64,000 bases of DNA from Pseudoalteromonas aurantia 208 (lineage in GTDB: Bacteria; Pseudomonadota; Gammaproteobacteria; Enterobacterales; Alteromonadaceae), in NCBI RefSeq assembly GCF_014858725.1, contig NZ_AQGV01000012.1:1674001-1738000 (forward strand). Direction: 5' to 3'. Positions 23,671-33,920 of this stretch are shown here, one piece after another (the first letter of the stretch is position 1; the number at the start of each line of letters is the position of its first letter). Below the pieces are notes generated by a model. The model ran no database searches, was not told where the DNA came from, and saw only the letters and a program-made list of their open reading frames with translations. The translations under genes and the position numbers were made by a program.

Positions 23671-26600
23671 TAATCTTCTTCCAAATCTTTAGCTATCTCG
23701 CTACCAACGATTTGAGTAACAGTATTTATAGCGTCTGAAACTACAGTAGCGGTCGCCATACCTGATACTGATGCTACAGAAGCAGTACCAGTAGCTTCTA
23801 GAATTGCTCCCCCAACAAGCCCAGGAGCTAATCCCGCAGCACCTGCAACAGCAATTTGAGTACCACTAACTTTACTAAGATCTCCATCATGCCCTACGAC
23901 TTGTCCAGCAGCATTTGATGCTGCTGATACAGCACCTGTTTTCAATGATGTATTTCCCATAGTAGCTAAAGCTCTCCCTGCTGTAGCTGTTTTCACACTT
24001 ATCTCGGCTGCTTTGCCTCCGGCAACTAAACTTGCGCCACCTGTAAGCCCTGCCGTAGCTCCAATCGCTGCACCAATACCTGCTCCAGTAGCTGTTGCTC
24101 CCCAATCACCGCCACTAGATACATATGAGCTAACCCCCCCAGATATTGCACCTACAGTTGCACCTATAGCTCCTAATGCTAAGTTAAAAAATTCTCCATC
24201 TGGATCATTATATTTATAAGGATTATTATTCACATACATATATCGGTTAAACGACATAACAGGGTTTGCAGCAGTATACCCAACAGGATCATTACTCATA
24301 AAACGACCTATGACTGGATCATAGTATCGTGCCTGCATATAACTTAACCCTAAATCTGTATCAAACTTATGCCCCGTATACCCTACGTCATCTTTTGGCG
24401 CTTCAATACTTTCACCAAATGGCCTATGGTGTTGGCGGCTTTCTGCCACCGTTTGCGGTGTTACATCACCATATTTGGCAATCAGCTTTTTACCTAAGTG
24501 AATGTAACTCGTTCCTTCACCGATGAAACTGCCCTTTTCACGATATAATAATGTGCCATCTTGGCTGTACATTGAGTAACTCGTGCCTTTACCATCCACT
24601 TGTTTAACTCGACGATTGTGGCCGTCATAGAAATAGGTGTTGCCTTTGGCGCTCTTTAACTGGTTTGCTGCATTAAAGTTCAGGTCAAATTTGCCGTTAT
24701 GCTTAATGTGACCCCGTGCATCATATTTTATGTCTGCATACTTTCCATCGGTACCCGTCCCTGTTACGGATGTGAGACGGTTAAGTGATGTATCATACTT
24801 ATACGTTAAGTCGCGGTCTTTGCTGCTGTAGGTTTTAATATTGCCGAGCGTATCATAGGTTATTGCGCTATTACCTATACCTGCGACCCCTGTTACTGTT
24901 TTTAGCCTATCCACACCATCATACGTCATGTTGGTAATGCTAAATTGCGGGTTTTGCGTATCGGTAATGGAGGTAATATTTAAGTTATTGTCATAGGTAT
25001 ACCCTAAATTGACAATATTGGTCGTCCCTTGTAAATCAACAATACTCTCTGGCAATAATGAACTTGTGTTCACCGTGGTGGTATGTTTAACCCCATTCCC
25101 ATAAGTAAAGGTATTCAATGCGCCGTGTGCATAGTAAATTGCATCTATGGCAAACGACTGCTGTACAACGTCGCTTGCATCGTACACTTGTGCCTCTGTT
25201 GGTTCACCAAACCCATTCGGTTTAAACTGCACCTTGGTATTATCAGGGTACGTAATGGCACTTCTATGCCCTAAGTTATTATAGTCATAGTCTATCGTTA
25301 ATGTACCATCACTCCCTACTGTTAAGGTTTCATCTTCTAGTAGGTTTTGGTTATTGTAGTTATAAGCATGCGTGACTGTGCCCGCAACTAGCTTTTTAAT
25401 ATTGCCGTTATTATCCCGTGTGTATTCAACATCAATATCCGTACCCGGATAGTCAATTTTATATAAATCGCCCACATTGTCATAAATAAATGATGTGCTA
25501 TCTGTTGGTTTCTCGGTTACACACTCAGTATTCGTTACACCTTGCTTTTGCCACTGTAGCCCACCCAGCGCATCGTACTTCATAACGGTGTTACCCACAT
25601 CTGCACGTTGTATTAAACAAAGTTGCTTATTGGCGTCATACGTTCGTGTTTCAGTAAATGTCTCTTGCTCACCCGATTGAGTGATTGATTTAACCAATCC
25701 AAAAATATCTACATCAATGTCTGTGGTGATATTCTCTGGTGATTCTATTTTGGTGGCAATCTCATAGCTTGGGCTACCAAATGCTTGATAAGTGGTGGTG
25801 GTTGCATTACCTTGAGCGTCAGTTACTTTGATTTTATTACCTGCTAAATATTCGTACCTGACATCGCCCATACCTGTTGTAGATACTTTTTTAACTCGAC
25901 CTAATGCATCATACTTAGTAGATACGCCATTGGTGATTTTAGCACTTGAATTAGTTATATGAGAGGCAAACGTTTGCTTGTTATTATGGTCATAATCAAA
26001 GTATTGGTATCTGACACTATTAGCGTCGTTTGTATTAACCAAGTCTTCTAGCTTCTTGCTCTTTAGCCGTAATAAAGCATCATAATACTCTGTAACTCTA
26101 AAAGTTGCGTTGTCAGTACACGCAGTTCTAGCATCGTCAAGAGTGCATTTTGAAATGGTTCGGGTATTTAATAAATCATTCCATTCATATAGAGTATCTA
26201 AATTAGATCCATATTTTTTATCATCGGTTAAATCAACTGCCAGTAAGCGCCCCATCTCATCGTAATCAAACCTTTTATTCACTCCGTTAAAATCAGTAAC
26301 ACTGGTAATAAAACCATTATAATCAACCACCTTCAACTCTAGCATTTCATCATCAGAATTAGGTTCTCGTACAGTTACACTTTGTGCCAACCCTCGACTA
26401 TATTCTGAATATTTCACAAAAAAATTACCATTACCGAACGTGCTTTTTTTATTATATTCAATTTTTTCAACATTACCATCAGCATGATAATCCACATACG
26501 TATAAATCGGATTTAATGAGTTATATTTATAATAATTACTTCTCACGAGCACTCGCGAAGGGTATTCGTTCACCAACTTATAATCATACCCCTTGAAAAA

Positions 26601-28787
26601 CACAAAATTCTCATCACGCTCATGACTAAGCCAGCTATTGCCCAGCAGACCAAATTTATTGACTGTCTCTCCCTTACTATTAATCAATTCCCTTTTCTCA
26701 TAAATGGTCTTTTCATTTGAAGTCTTAATTATTAGTTCAGGGTTAGCTAACGCATCAAAATCACTATAATTATACCTATGCACATCTTCCACCCCATCAG
26801 AAGATATATTTATAATGCTTTTTCTAAACAACGGCGTTTGCCATTCCACATTATATTCATTCGAAAAACGTCGACCACTACTACCTACCTTTCTAAGCTG
26901 CTTATAACCATAATCCTCCTTTCTAATTAATTCCCCTTCCTTATTATAAGAGTTTTTTAATATTACCTTCCCATCCATGTGACTAGAAAAGTCTCTATTA
27001 ATAACATATTCAACTCTCAGACCTGTTTGTTCATTCGTAACTTTTGTGACTTTATAATTATAAACATCATCTCCTTTAATGCTCCCTGGCAATCCTTCTG
27101 CAGTATAATTAGTTTTATACATATCTAATATAGACTGATGTGCAGATGGTAAAAACCCTTGAAAAATATCCCAAGCAGGTACGACATTCTCTGAATATGC
27201 ATAAGTCCATTCGTATTTACCATCTAAGGTATCAATTTGTTTTTTAATAAGCGACCACACATCATATTTATAATTCCTAAAAAAACGACTTTCATCTAGT
27301 GTATTCCAACCTTTACATGACTGAAGGATATCAATCAATGTTGATAAAGATAAGTTACAATATTTATGAAAGTATGCCTTTTCCGAACCGGAAATACCGT
27401 GATGCGTCGACCGAAAAGTGTAATTAGCCTCAGCCCCCGATGGAGATATTATAGTTGCAGTGTAGTCCGGGATGCCTGTTAGTTTATTATTTTTTGTAGT
27501 TTCACTACTTAACCCCCCCATTAATGTATCAACAAAGCCTGCTGGGCTAATAGCGGCTTTAAAAATAGGATGAAATGACTTGTCTATATGTCCCGAGTTC
27601 CCAGTATTATCATTGTATGTAATTACATTCTGTGGGGTCAATCCTATAAATTTCCATTTAGTTTTATTTGGGTTTACAACCTCACTTAAAGAGTAAAAAT
27701 TTAAATTGTCAAAATTTTCTAGAGAAAACTTATCAAAGTGACTTGTAAACGAGTCATACTCATAGCTCCACTCCTTTCCATTTACTGTGACACTTTTAAC
27801 TCTCTGCCGAAGGTTGTACCCTGCATCACCTACGGAACCTTTTTTTCTAACGGTTTCATATTTAAGGGTTATTTTTCGACCATCCTTGGCGGCAATTGAG
27901 CTTAAAATCAACTGATTGTCATCTGGAGGTCTATTATAAACATTTTCACCAGTATCAGGTTGATCGTAGTTGTAATTAACATAATTTCCAAAACCATCTT
28001 CTATACGTGTAACCATTAAGTAAACACTTACATCAGTCCAGCGAGTCCCACTTTTATGGTCAAGGTAACGGCGATTGTGGTATGCATTAAAAATTATTTT
28101 TGGTTTGGAAAAATAATAAACCTTACCATTTGGGGATTTCACTTTGATACCTATTCCAGGGCCTGAACTAGGGGTGAAACAGTTAAAATGATGACCATTT
28201 TTCGTAGTTTTTGAACTATAATTTTGGTCAAACTCAGAAAAATCTTTAATTATATTTTGTTCAGTATCAAGTATGGAAAACTCGCCTTCTTCTGGTATAT
28301 ACAAAAAAGCTGAGTTATTAAAACTAGATACCGGACGATTAGCCCCCCCCCCTTCGCCAATAGAAATAAATGATGTAGCAAATTTTTGAAGGCAAAAATT
28401 ATAATTTTCACTCACATTGTAATAGTTTTTCCTACCTCTAGCCCATAAATCATTGATACGAATATACGGCACATCTAATGACCAATCTCCAAATTCTCTA
28501 GTTGCTCCATAACCTCCCTGGTTTGAGAATTTTCGTCTTATTGCGACTTCAAGACTACTATTACCTTTTATATCGATATCTGTTTGCTTAAATGAAACCT
28601 TACCTGTATTAATATCATAATACTCCCCGAACAACTTCGCTTCCACCGATGACTCTACTTGAGAAATATGTTCTTCATAATTATTATCTGGCACCGAACT
28701 TTCATTTGAAGAGAAAGCTATATGTGATGTTAAAAACAATAAAACCAGTCCTAGTTTAAGCATTTTTAGACCCCCCAAAAAACTCAT
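23670..28787 (-). CDS. Exported RHS/YD-repeat protein with glycine-zipper C-terminal tail
   Basis: A 1705-aa protein. Two starts are possible: the ATG at 28787, or Met9 (28763), which follows a G-rich GGGGGGTC stretch and gives a cleaner signal peptide (LVLLFLTSHIAFS|S). Mid-region has many YD repeats (for example FDYDEMGRLLAV, YDALGRVKKV). The conserved RHS core near 1480-1531 includes GLSYMQARYYDPVIGRF and ends in NDPDG. The last 174 residues are Gly/Ala-rich hydrophobic helices with no nuclease-like motif, as in pore-type toxin tips. RHS shells enclose and deliver C-terminal toxins. A run of ten C lies inside the coding region near residue 146. The stop overlaps the next start. Typical RHS domain clear; tail function inferred. 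Confidence 0.85.
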   Translation of the reverse strand: MSFLGGLKMLKLGLVLLFLTSHIAFSSNESSVPDNNYEEHISQVESSVEAKLFGEYYDINTGKVSFKQTDIDIKGNSSLEVAIRRKFSNQGGYGATREFGDWSLDVPYIRINDLWARGRKNYYNVSENYNFCLQKFATSFISIGEGGGANRPVSSFNNSAFLYIPEEGEFSILDTEQNIIKDFSEFDQNYSSKTTKNGHHFNCFTPSSGPGIGIKVKSPNGKVYYFSKPKIIFNAYHNRRYLDHKSGTRWTDVSVYLMVTRIEDGFGNYVNYNYDQPDTGENVYNRPPDDNQLILSSIAAKDGRKITLKYETVRKKGSVGDAGYNLRQRVKSVTVNGKEWSYEYDSFTSHFDKFSLENFDNLNFYSLSEVVNPNKTKWKFIGLTPQNVITYNDNTGNSGHIDKSFHPIFKAAISPAGFVDTLMGGLSSETTKNNKLTGIPDYTATIISPSGAEANYTFRSTHHGISGSEKAYFHKYCNLSLSTLIDILQSCKGWNTLDESRFFRNYKYDVWSLIKKQIDTLDGKYEWTYAYSENVVPAWDIFQGFLPSAHQSILDMYKTNYTAEGLPGSIKGDDVYNYKVTKVTNEQTGLRVEYVINRDFSSHMDGKVILKNSYNKEGELIRKEDYGYKQLRKVGSSGRRFSNEYNVEWQTPLFRKSIINISSDGVEDVHRYNYSDFDALANPELIIKTSNEKTIYEKRELINSKGETVNKFGLLGNSWLSHERDENFVFFKGYDYKLVNEYPSRVLVRSNYYKYNSLNPIYTYVDYHADGNVEKIEYNKKSTFGNGNFFVKYSEYSRGLAQSVTVREPNSDDEMLELKVVDYNGFITSVTDFNGVNKRFDYDEMGRLLAVDLTDDKKYGSNLDTLYEWNDLLNTRTISKCTLDDARTACTDNATFRVTEYYDALLRLKSKKLEDLVNTNDANSVRYQYFDYDHNNKQTFASHITNSSAKITNGVSTKYDALGRVKKVSTTGMGDVRYEYLAGNKIKVTDAQGNATTTTYQAFGSPSYEIATKIESPENITTDIDVDIFGLVKSITQSGEQETFTETRTYDANKQLCLIQRADVGNTVMKYDALGGLQWQKQGVTNTECVTEKPTDSTSFIYDNVGDLYKIDYPGTDIDVEYTRDNNGNIKKLVAGTVTHAYNYNNQNLLEDETLTVGSDGTLTIDYDYNNLGHRSAITYPDNTKVQFKPNGFGEPTEAQVYDASDVVQQSFAIDAIYYAHGALNTFTYGNGVKHTTTVNTSSLLPESIVDLQGTTNIVNLGYTYDNNLNITSITDTQNPQFSITNMTYDGVDRLKTVTGVAGIGNSAITYDTLGNIKTYSSKDRDLTYKYDTSLNRLTSVTGTGTDGKYADIKYDARGHIKHNGKFDLNFNAANQLKSAKGNTYFYDGHNRRVKQVDGKGTSYSMYSQDGTLLYREKGSFIGEGTSYIHLGKKLIAKYGDVTPQTVAESRQHHRPFGESIEAPKDDVGYTGHKFDTDLGLSYMQARYYDPVIGRFMSNDPVGYTAANPVMSFNRYMYVNNNPYKYNDPDGEFFNLALGAIGATVGAISGGVSSYVSSGGDWGATATGAGIGAAIGATAGLTGGASLVAGGKAAEISVKTATAGRALATMGNTSLKTGAVSAASNAAGQVVGHDGDLSKVSGTQIAVAGAAGLAPGLVGGAILEATGTASVASVSGMATATVVSDAINTVTQIVGSEIAKDLEED
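28343..28352. repeat. C10 homopolymer in the RHS coding region
   Basis: Ten consecutive C (ten G on the coding strand) encode GEGGGANR near residue 146 of the RHS protein. Tracts of this length in coding DNA slip during replication and can switch genes on and off. The frame is intact in this copy. Confidence 0.85.
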
Positions 28788-29136
28788 AGATCGCTTAATA
28801 AAAAATATTCTTTTCTTAATATATTAATATACACACTCAAAACACCCCTCCCTGCGTCTTAACCACCACCCCTAATAAATCAGTATAAATAAAAATAACA
28901 GCATTATTTTTTAAACTTAAAATGACATATATGGATATTTCCAGCATATCAAACAAAATAACTCTGGCAATGATAATTTATTTCAATACACCCTAACTTT
29001 CTAAGATCGTAAAAGCTAATAGCTATAAATCAATCATTTCCATTTTTATGCCTGAAAAACTTAACATTTATTAATTAACTTAAAGAGGAGAGGAATGAAA
29101 CCTTCAAAATTCCATTCTTCTATTAATAACAACTAG
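28788..29136. other. Intergenic region, 349 bp
   Basis: AT-rich, upstream of the RHS gene. It shows no RHS-like coding in any frame that could continue the truncated protein ending at 29137. Promoter for the RHS gene expected here. Confidence 0.45.
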
Positions 29137-31446
29137 CTAAAGTTGAGTTTCAGCAACAGGGCTTCCAAGTAAGTCTGTATGAATAAATATAACTTCCTTT
29201 TTACTATTACCCACCTTAATATAATTACTCCACCCTCGGCACTTCTCATCTGTGTAGCATCCAGTTACCCTATACAAATATTTTTTGTTCATATCTTCTG
29301 GCATCGTATAATCCACCCTAGAAGAGTTTATATTCTTTGTGATTTTTTCACTATTCCAAAGTTCTGAGCCTAAACTCACACAATCACCTTTACATTGTGC
29401 ATACTCTAACTTGTAATACTTAACATTTGGATATGTATTCCAAGAAATAACTCCCGACTTTTCACTTAAATTCATAAACTCCATTAAAAAGTCACTTCCC
29501 TTACGTGTAAGTTGAAATGCAGTTAAATCATAATTATCGCGAATAACCACATCTTCAATGTCATCAGAACTGAAATTACCATAATATGCCCTCAAATCAT
29601 TCTTCATAAGCAACCTTAAAGCAATAAATTGGTTCTTAGTAAGGTATATCAGCCCATCATAAGTCACTTTAATATAATGAAATTCGCTAGAGTTACTAAT
29701 TGGTACTTTTAAATAATAATCTTCAGCCCCTTCGATATAAAAAATGTCAAGTTCAACACCAAGGCTCGACTCATCTACTGAAGCCCTTACAGTATTACTC
29801 CAGCCATAACATGTTTGTGAATTTAAGCACCCACGAATTCTAAAAACATACATGTTTTGCGGAAGGCCTTTATTCCTTACAATCATTGATGCTTGTGTAT
29901 TTGGCAGATCTGAAAGCTTTTTCCAATCTATTACACCAGAACTTAAACATGCACTGTTACAAATTGCATATTCAAGTTCATAAGTAGATACTTTAGATTT
30001 CGGAGCAGCCCACAATAACCTAGCTGCTTGCTTATCGAAACTAAGTGTTATTTGACCATCGGAAGCATATGTTTCAAAAAAGTTATCCGCATATGTATTT
30101 GCTACTGAGGTTTTGACTGCCCAAGTAATTTTTGCTGTTCCATCATGAAGTGATAACAGTGTTTCGTTTGTCACTAAATTAACACTACATTCTAACGGCT
30201 TATCTACCTTAGTCATTGCAATACCATTAAATACAGCAGCTGATAGAGCATTTATCTGGTAACCACTCGCTTGCGTATTTGACGGTGTTATTTTCCACTG
30301 CTGCTGTTTAATCAACTGGCGCGAGTCATAGGGGATTAATGCGACACCTGGAATGAACTTACTTTGCCATTCGGTAGTAAATCGTTTTAAGTAGTAATTA
30401 GACCCATCACTATAGACAGATAAACGACCCATAGCTTGAGTACATTGATTGTTTTCCACGATTTTTATAGGTCGAGTTACATGAGATACTTCATAGCAAG
30501 TTGTTGCATCGCAAGATTTTACTCTATATGTATGTACGCCATACACGGGGGCAATTTCAACATACTCAGAAGTTCCCGTTTGAGACACAACCACCCAACT
30601 ACCGCTGTTTAATGAGCGCTCGACAACATACCGTACATCAATATTACCTGAATCGACAGGTGACCAATTAACGGTTATACCTATTGCATCTGACGTTGCA
30701 GTTACAGACTTAGGCGCCTCTAACCCCCCCACACCATTCGATGGCGGTGAATAACGTGAACATTTTGTTAAATCCAAATAACATAAACGAACCATGTAGC
30801 GGAAAGTTGCTGAACTATCTGCCGTTAACATAACCGATGTTTGCTGGGTTGATTGTAAAAACTGATACTCTTGTCCATTTTTACTTTCATATACCTCATA
30901 CTGAACACGGTTTGCAGATTGTCCCATTAGTACTCTAAGAAAGCGTTGCACCATCGTTTCACTAATCGGTTTCGCATTAGTAAAAGAGGTTTCTGACCAG
31001 CTGACATTAATATTATTGCCTTGTTGAATCGCTACAACGTTACTAGGGCCTTGGGCTAATGCATTCACTAAAATAGGACGAGAATATACAAAATTAGTGC
31101 AACCTTGTGCTTCACAAGATTTAACTCGATAAAAATAGGTGCCCGAAGTCAATTTAGACTGAGTAGAATATGTACTGTCCCCTTGATATATAATAGACCA
31201 GCTAGCACCTGAATCTGTACTTTCTTCTAATATGTAATTATTGTGGTAACCATCAACATGCCACTTGACCTCATAGTTACCATCTGAGCTTTCTGAAGGT
31301 ACATCTACATAACCACTGTGCATTGGTGGAGCATCATCATTAACATAGTCAATTAAAACGGGTAAATATAAATCATTAGCCACACATTTTATAGATATAA
31401 AAGCAGCCATTAAGGCGGCTCCCACAAACAGGTATTTTTTTATCAT
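29137..31446 (-). CDS. Exported fibronectin-III-like protein ending inside an RHS motif
   Basis: A 769-aa protein with signal peptide about 1-23 (CVAN). It contains at least four fibronectin-type-III-like modules (patterns such as INVSWS, TYFYRVKSC, YRVKSCDATTC), each with a CxxxxC pair near its end. The last residues read IFIHTDLLGSPVAET, a motif normally found at the entry to the RHS core, and then the chain stops two codons later. So this looks like the N-terminal part of an RHS-type protein that lost its repeat region. It lies 349 bp upstream of the intact RHS gene on the same strand. Possibly an adhesin-like remnant; weak ribosome site. Confidence 0.75.
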   Translation of the reverse strand: MIKKYLFVGAALMAAFISIKCVANDLYLPVLIDYVNDDAPPMHSGYVDVPSESSDGNYEVKWHVDGYHNNYILEESTDSGASWSIIYQGDSTYSTQSKLTSGTYFYRVKSCEAQGCTNFVYSRPILVNALAQGPSNVVAIQQGNNINVSWSETSFTNAKPISETMVQRFLRVLMGQSANRVQYEVYESKNGQEYQFLQSTQQTSVMLTADSSATFRYMVRLCYLDLTKCSRYSPPSNGVGGLEAPKSVTATSDAIGITVNWSPVDSGNIDVRYVVERSLNSGSWVVVSQTGTSEYVEIAPVYGVHTYRVKSCDATTCYEVSHVTRPIKIVENNQCTQAMGRLSVYSDGSNYYLKRFTTEWQSKFIPGVALIPYDSRQLIKQQQWKITPSNTQASGYQINALSAAVFNGIAMTKVDKPLECSVNLVTNETLLSLHDGTAKITWAVKTSVANTYADNFFETYASDGQITLSFDKQAARLLWAAPKSKVSTYELEYAICNSACLSSGVIDWKKLSDLPNTQASMIVRNKGLPQNMYVFRIRGCLNSQTCYGWSNTVRASVDESSLGVELDIFYIEGAEDYYLKVPISNSSEFHYIKVTYDGLIYLTKNQFIALRLLMKNDLRAYYGNFSSDDIEDVVIRDNYDLTAFQLTRKGSDFLMEFMNLSEKSGVISWNTYPNVKYYKLEYAQCKGDCVSLGSELWNSEKITKNINSSRVDYTMPEDMNKKYLYRVTGCYTDEKCRGWSNYIKVGNSKKEVIFIHTDLLGSPVAETQL

Positions 31447-31482
31447 TATATGTTTACTTATTATTGGCTATACTAGCGAAAA

Positions 31483-31881
31483 TCATTTGAGTTCATAAAA
31501 TCCAGAAATCGAGCTTTGCAGTTGAATAACAGACAATTCTCTAGCCGAAAATTTTTGACGGTCTGAGAGTATAAAATAACGCACTGGTAAATTGTTTGCT
31601 TTTGCCATGAATGCAATTGACATCATCGCATTAAATACTTCAGGATGCTTGGTCGCTTCTAAATAAGCATACCGACCAGTCCCCATACCACACGTAAGTA
31701 AGTTACCATTTGCATCTTTAAAGCTGATTAGCAATGTTTTGCTTAAAGAGGCCTTGTCCGGGCGGTCAGCTTCAATCGCAATTGTATCTATATAAGCATT
31801 AGCACATTCTACAACAGATGCATACGCAGTCATCGGTAATAAAGAAGTTATACTTAATAATAATAAAAACAGCTTTTTCAT
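31483..31881 (-). CDS. Small secreted protein, unknown
   Basis: 132 aa from the ATG at 31881, chosen because AGGAAA lies 7 nt upstream and the product starts with a classic signal peptide (MKKLFLLLLSITSLL...AYA|S). A longer frame extends upstream but lacks a signal. Two cysteines (VVECANAY, LLTCGMGT) and a helix AMMSIAFMAKANNLPV recall, weakly, the secreted family at 21926 and 33066. Function unknown. Confidence 0.65.
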   Translation of the reverse strand: MKKLFLLLLSITSLLPMTAYASVVECANAYIDTIAIEADRPDKASLSKTLLISFKDANGNLLTCGMGTGRYAYLEATKHPEVFNAMMSIAFMAKANNLPVRYFILSDRQKFSARELSVIQLQSSISGFYELK

Positions 31882-32071
31882 GATATTTCCTAATATATAA
31901 TTCAACAATAAAAACATGCGGTAACGTACAGTAACCATTCCACTCACCAAGTGAAAATTTAATTTACCATAACAATTAAAACCACACATTGTACCTACTG
32001 AAATAACTCGACACAACCTATATATTCCGTATAATATTGACTCTAAAAATTAATCTAAGAAATTACACTTA

Positions 32072-32407
32072 ATGAAATATACTCGCTTATTATGCGCCTC
32101 TTTTTTATTCTCAACAATTAGCTTACACGTGAGCGCTGCATCAACCATTAAAAGTATTGAATTACATAATAACTTAGCACTTATACAAGCATACCCAGAA
32201 AAAGTGACTGGCTCTTCTACCTGTGCTGATGACGATAAAAAGCACATTTGGGCGGTCGACATCAGCGTTCTTAAAGGAGAAAAACTATACGCGCTTTTAT
32301 TAGGTGCGCTGTCAGAACAAACACCTGTTACCTTTATTCCTGCGAGAGATTGTTTAAATACAAAAGGATATGAAAGATTAAATGGTATCGCGATTAAAAG
32401 TCATTAA
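32072..32407 (+). CDS. Small secreted protein, short member of the SCA-family paralogues
   Basis: A 111-aa protein with signal peptide about 1-22 (VSA|AS). It shares the order of landmarks with the N-terminal domains at 21926 and 33066: IKSIEL, STCA, a W-A-V-D-I strand, G-x-x-L-Y-A-L-L-L-G-A, V-T-F and D-C-L. It consists of the head domain only, without the variable C-terminal part. Its terminator overlaps the stop codon. Function unknown. Confidence 0.62.
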   Translation: MKYTRLLCASFLFSTISLHVSAASTIKSIELHNNLALIQAYPEKVTGSSTCADDDKKHIWAVDISVLKGEKLYALLLGALSEQTPVTFIPARDCLNTKGYERLNGIAIKSH

Positions 32408-32420
32408 TCGCGATTTTTGC
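32387..32420 (+). terminator. Terminator overlapping the stop codon
   Basis: ATCGCGATTAA (32387-32397) pairs perfectly with TTAATCGCGAT (32404-32414) across a 6-nt loop, then TTTTTG. The stop codon of the 111-aa gene (32405-32407) is inside the right arm. Confidence 0.8.
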
Positions 32421-33065
32421 ATGGCAGAATTACATAACGGAATAAGAACCATAACGGCTATCTATTGAGGACTATTCACTTTAAAATATTATTTAATTTA
32501 AAAAAATTTAGCTTAAAATATATTCACCTTAAAATATTACTTCACCCTTTGACGAATCGTACACCGGACGCGTTACTCGTTTCACCCACGAATAATAATG
32601 CCCCATAGTGATTAGCATTATTTATTGTTTTTTCTGACCACCTAAAATTCTTTGGTATAACCCCTTGAACTAAGCACAATTTCAATGCCCAATTTCAATG
32701 CTGGGTTTTAAATGCGCAGTATTTAATGTCAATACTCCTTTATTTTTTACTTTGTTCACTGCCTGTGCACTTTGCTAATTAAGAATGTTTTTAAAATAAT
32801 CAACTCAAAAAACATACCTTACTGTTGACGTTGATACTTTTAATGCGTGCACTGCATGCAATACCCACTCTACTCACGCAAGTCTTACCTCTATAAGAAA
32901 AACCACTTAACCATACGTGGTGCACTTATTATCTGAACTCGAGGTATGCTAAAAAGCATTTTGTTCATTAATGTGTCTAATAAAAATACAGCTTGGAAGC
33001 TTACTTGAGCCATACTATTTGCGTCGAGCTGCTTAATAACAGTTTCAAATAAGCCTCCATTTCAT
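32421..33065. other. Intergenic region, about 645 bp
   Basis: No gene supported. Three near-repeats of TTAAAATATT lie at 32480-32540. The rest is unassigned sequence between convergent genes. Confidence 0.4.
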
Positions 33066-33920
33066 TTATTTAATTTGGCACAATGACGCACCACATACAG
33101 GGTGAATAGCAGGTTCTAGTTTATAAAAACTCGTCGCATTAGTCACATGGCTCCACAGTAAAGTACAACTCCCATTTTGAATATTATACCCTTTTTTAGT
33201 AATACCAAAATCCGACATTTTCAAATTCAGGTTTGCTTGGAAAAACCCATTTATATTTGAGTTCGCTATCATAAAGCTATTCACTCCAGTGTAATAAGCA
33301 TTTTGCTTTTGCGCATCGTGAATACTATAGTAGGCTTCATTTTGGCATTGTGAATCTGTAAATACAACGACTGACTCACCAAAGTGTGTCAAAGCATAAT
33401 CGCGAACTAAAGTTGGGTCTTCTATAGGTACATATCTAATGACTCCTGTATTTGGCATTCCCCCAGACTCACCCACGGTACGGCCAGCTGCATTGCTGTC
33501 AATCACAGTACCCACTTTGGTTATACCATCGCCTTTATATAAATACACTTTACCACTGTCGCTACCACCACTGCTTACTGGGGCTTGCGTCACTGCCAAT
33601 CGAACACCTGACGCTACTTCTATTTGCTGCAAGCACGTGTTGGCAGTCGTTACCTGTACCTTTTGCTGTTTTGCCACCGCGGTCATTAACAAGCTATACA
33701 TAGCACGACCACTGGGTGCACCAAGAGAAAATGTCCACGACTCTTTGGTGCTTGCACTGTTCGCCGCACAACTAGCTATGGGATGAGACTTTGCTGTGTG
33801 TAATGAAAAAATCACGCGATCATCAACAATTTCCACTGACGTCAATTGTGAAGGGGATACGTCAGCAGCGGCTAAAAAGCCTGACCACAGCGTAATTAAT
33901 AAGACACTTATCTTTTTCAT
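33066..33920 (-). CDS. Small secreted protein, paralogue of 21926-22705
   Basis: A 284-aa protein with signal peptide about 1-19. The first 140 residues align with the 21926 product: VIFSLHTAKSH, SCAA, WTFSLGAPSGRAMYSLLMTAVAKQQ, then CLQQIEVASGVRLAV and the KVYLYKGDG linker. The C-terminal half differs but ends in the same cysteine arrangement (CGASLCQIK). The conserved head with variable tail suggests diversification of a secreted family around the RHS locus. Function unknown. Confidence 0.7.
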   Translation of the reverse strand: MKKISVLLITLWSGFLAAADVSPSQLTSVEIVDDRVIFSLHTAKSHPIASCAANSASTKESWTFSLGAPSGRAMYSLLMTAVAKQQKVQVTTANTCLQQIEVASGVRLAVTQAPVSSGGSDSGKVYLYKGDGITKVGTVIDSNAAGRTVGESGGMPNTGVIRYVPIEDPTLVRDYALTHFGESVVVFTDSQCQNEAYYSIHDAQKQNAYYTGVNSFMIANSNINGFFQANLNLKMSDFGITKKGYNIQNGSCTLLWSHVTNATSFYKLEPAIHPVCGASLCQIK

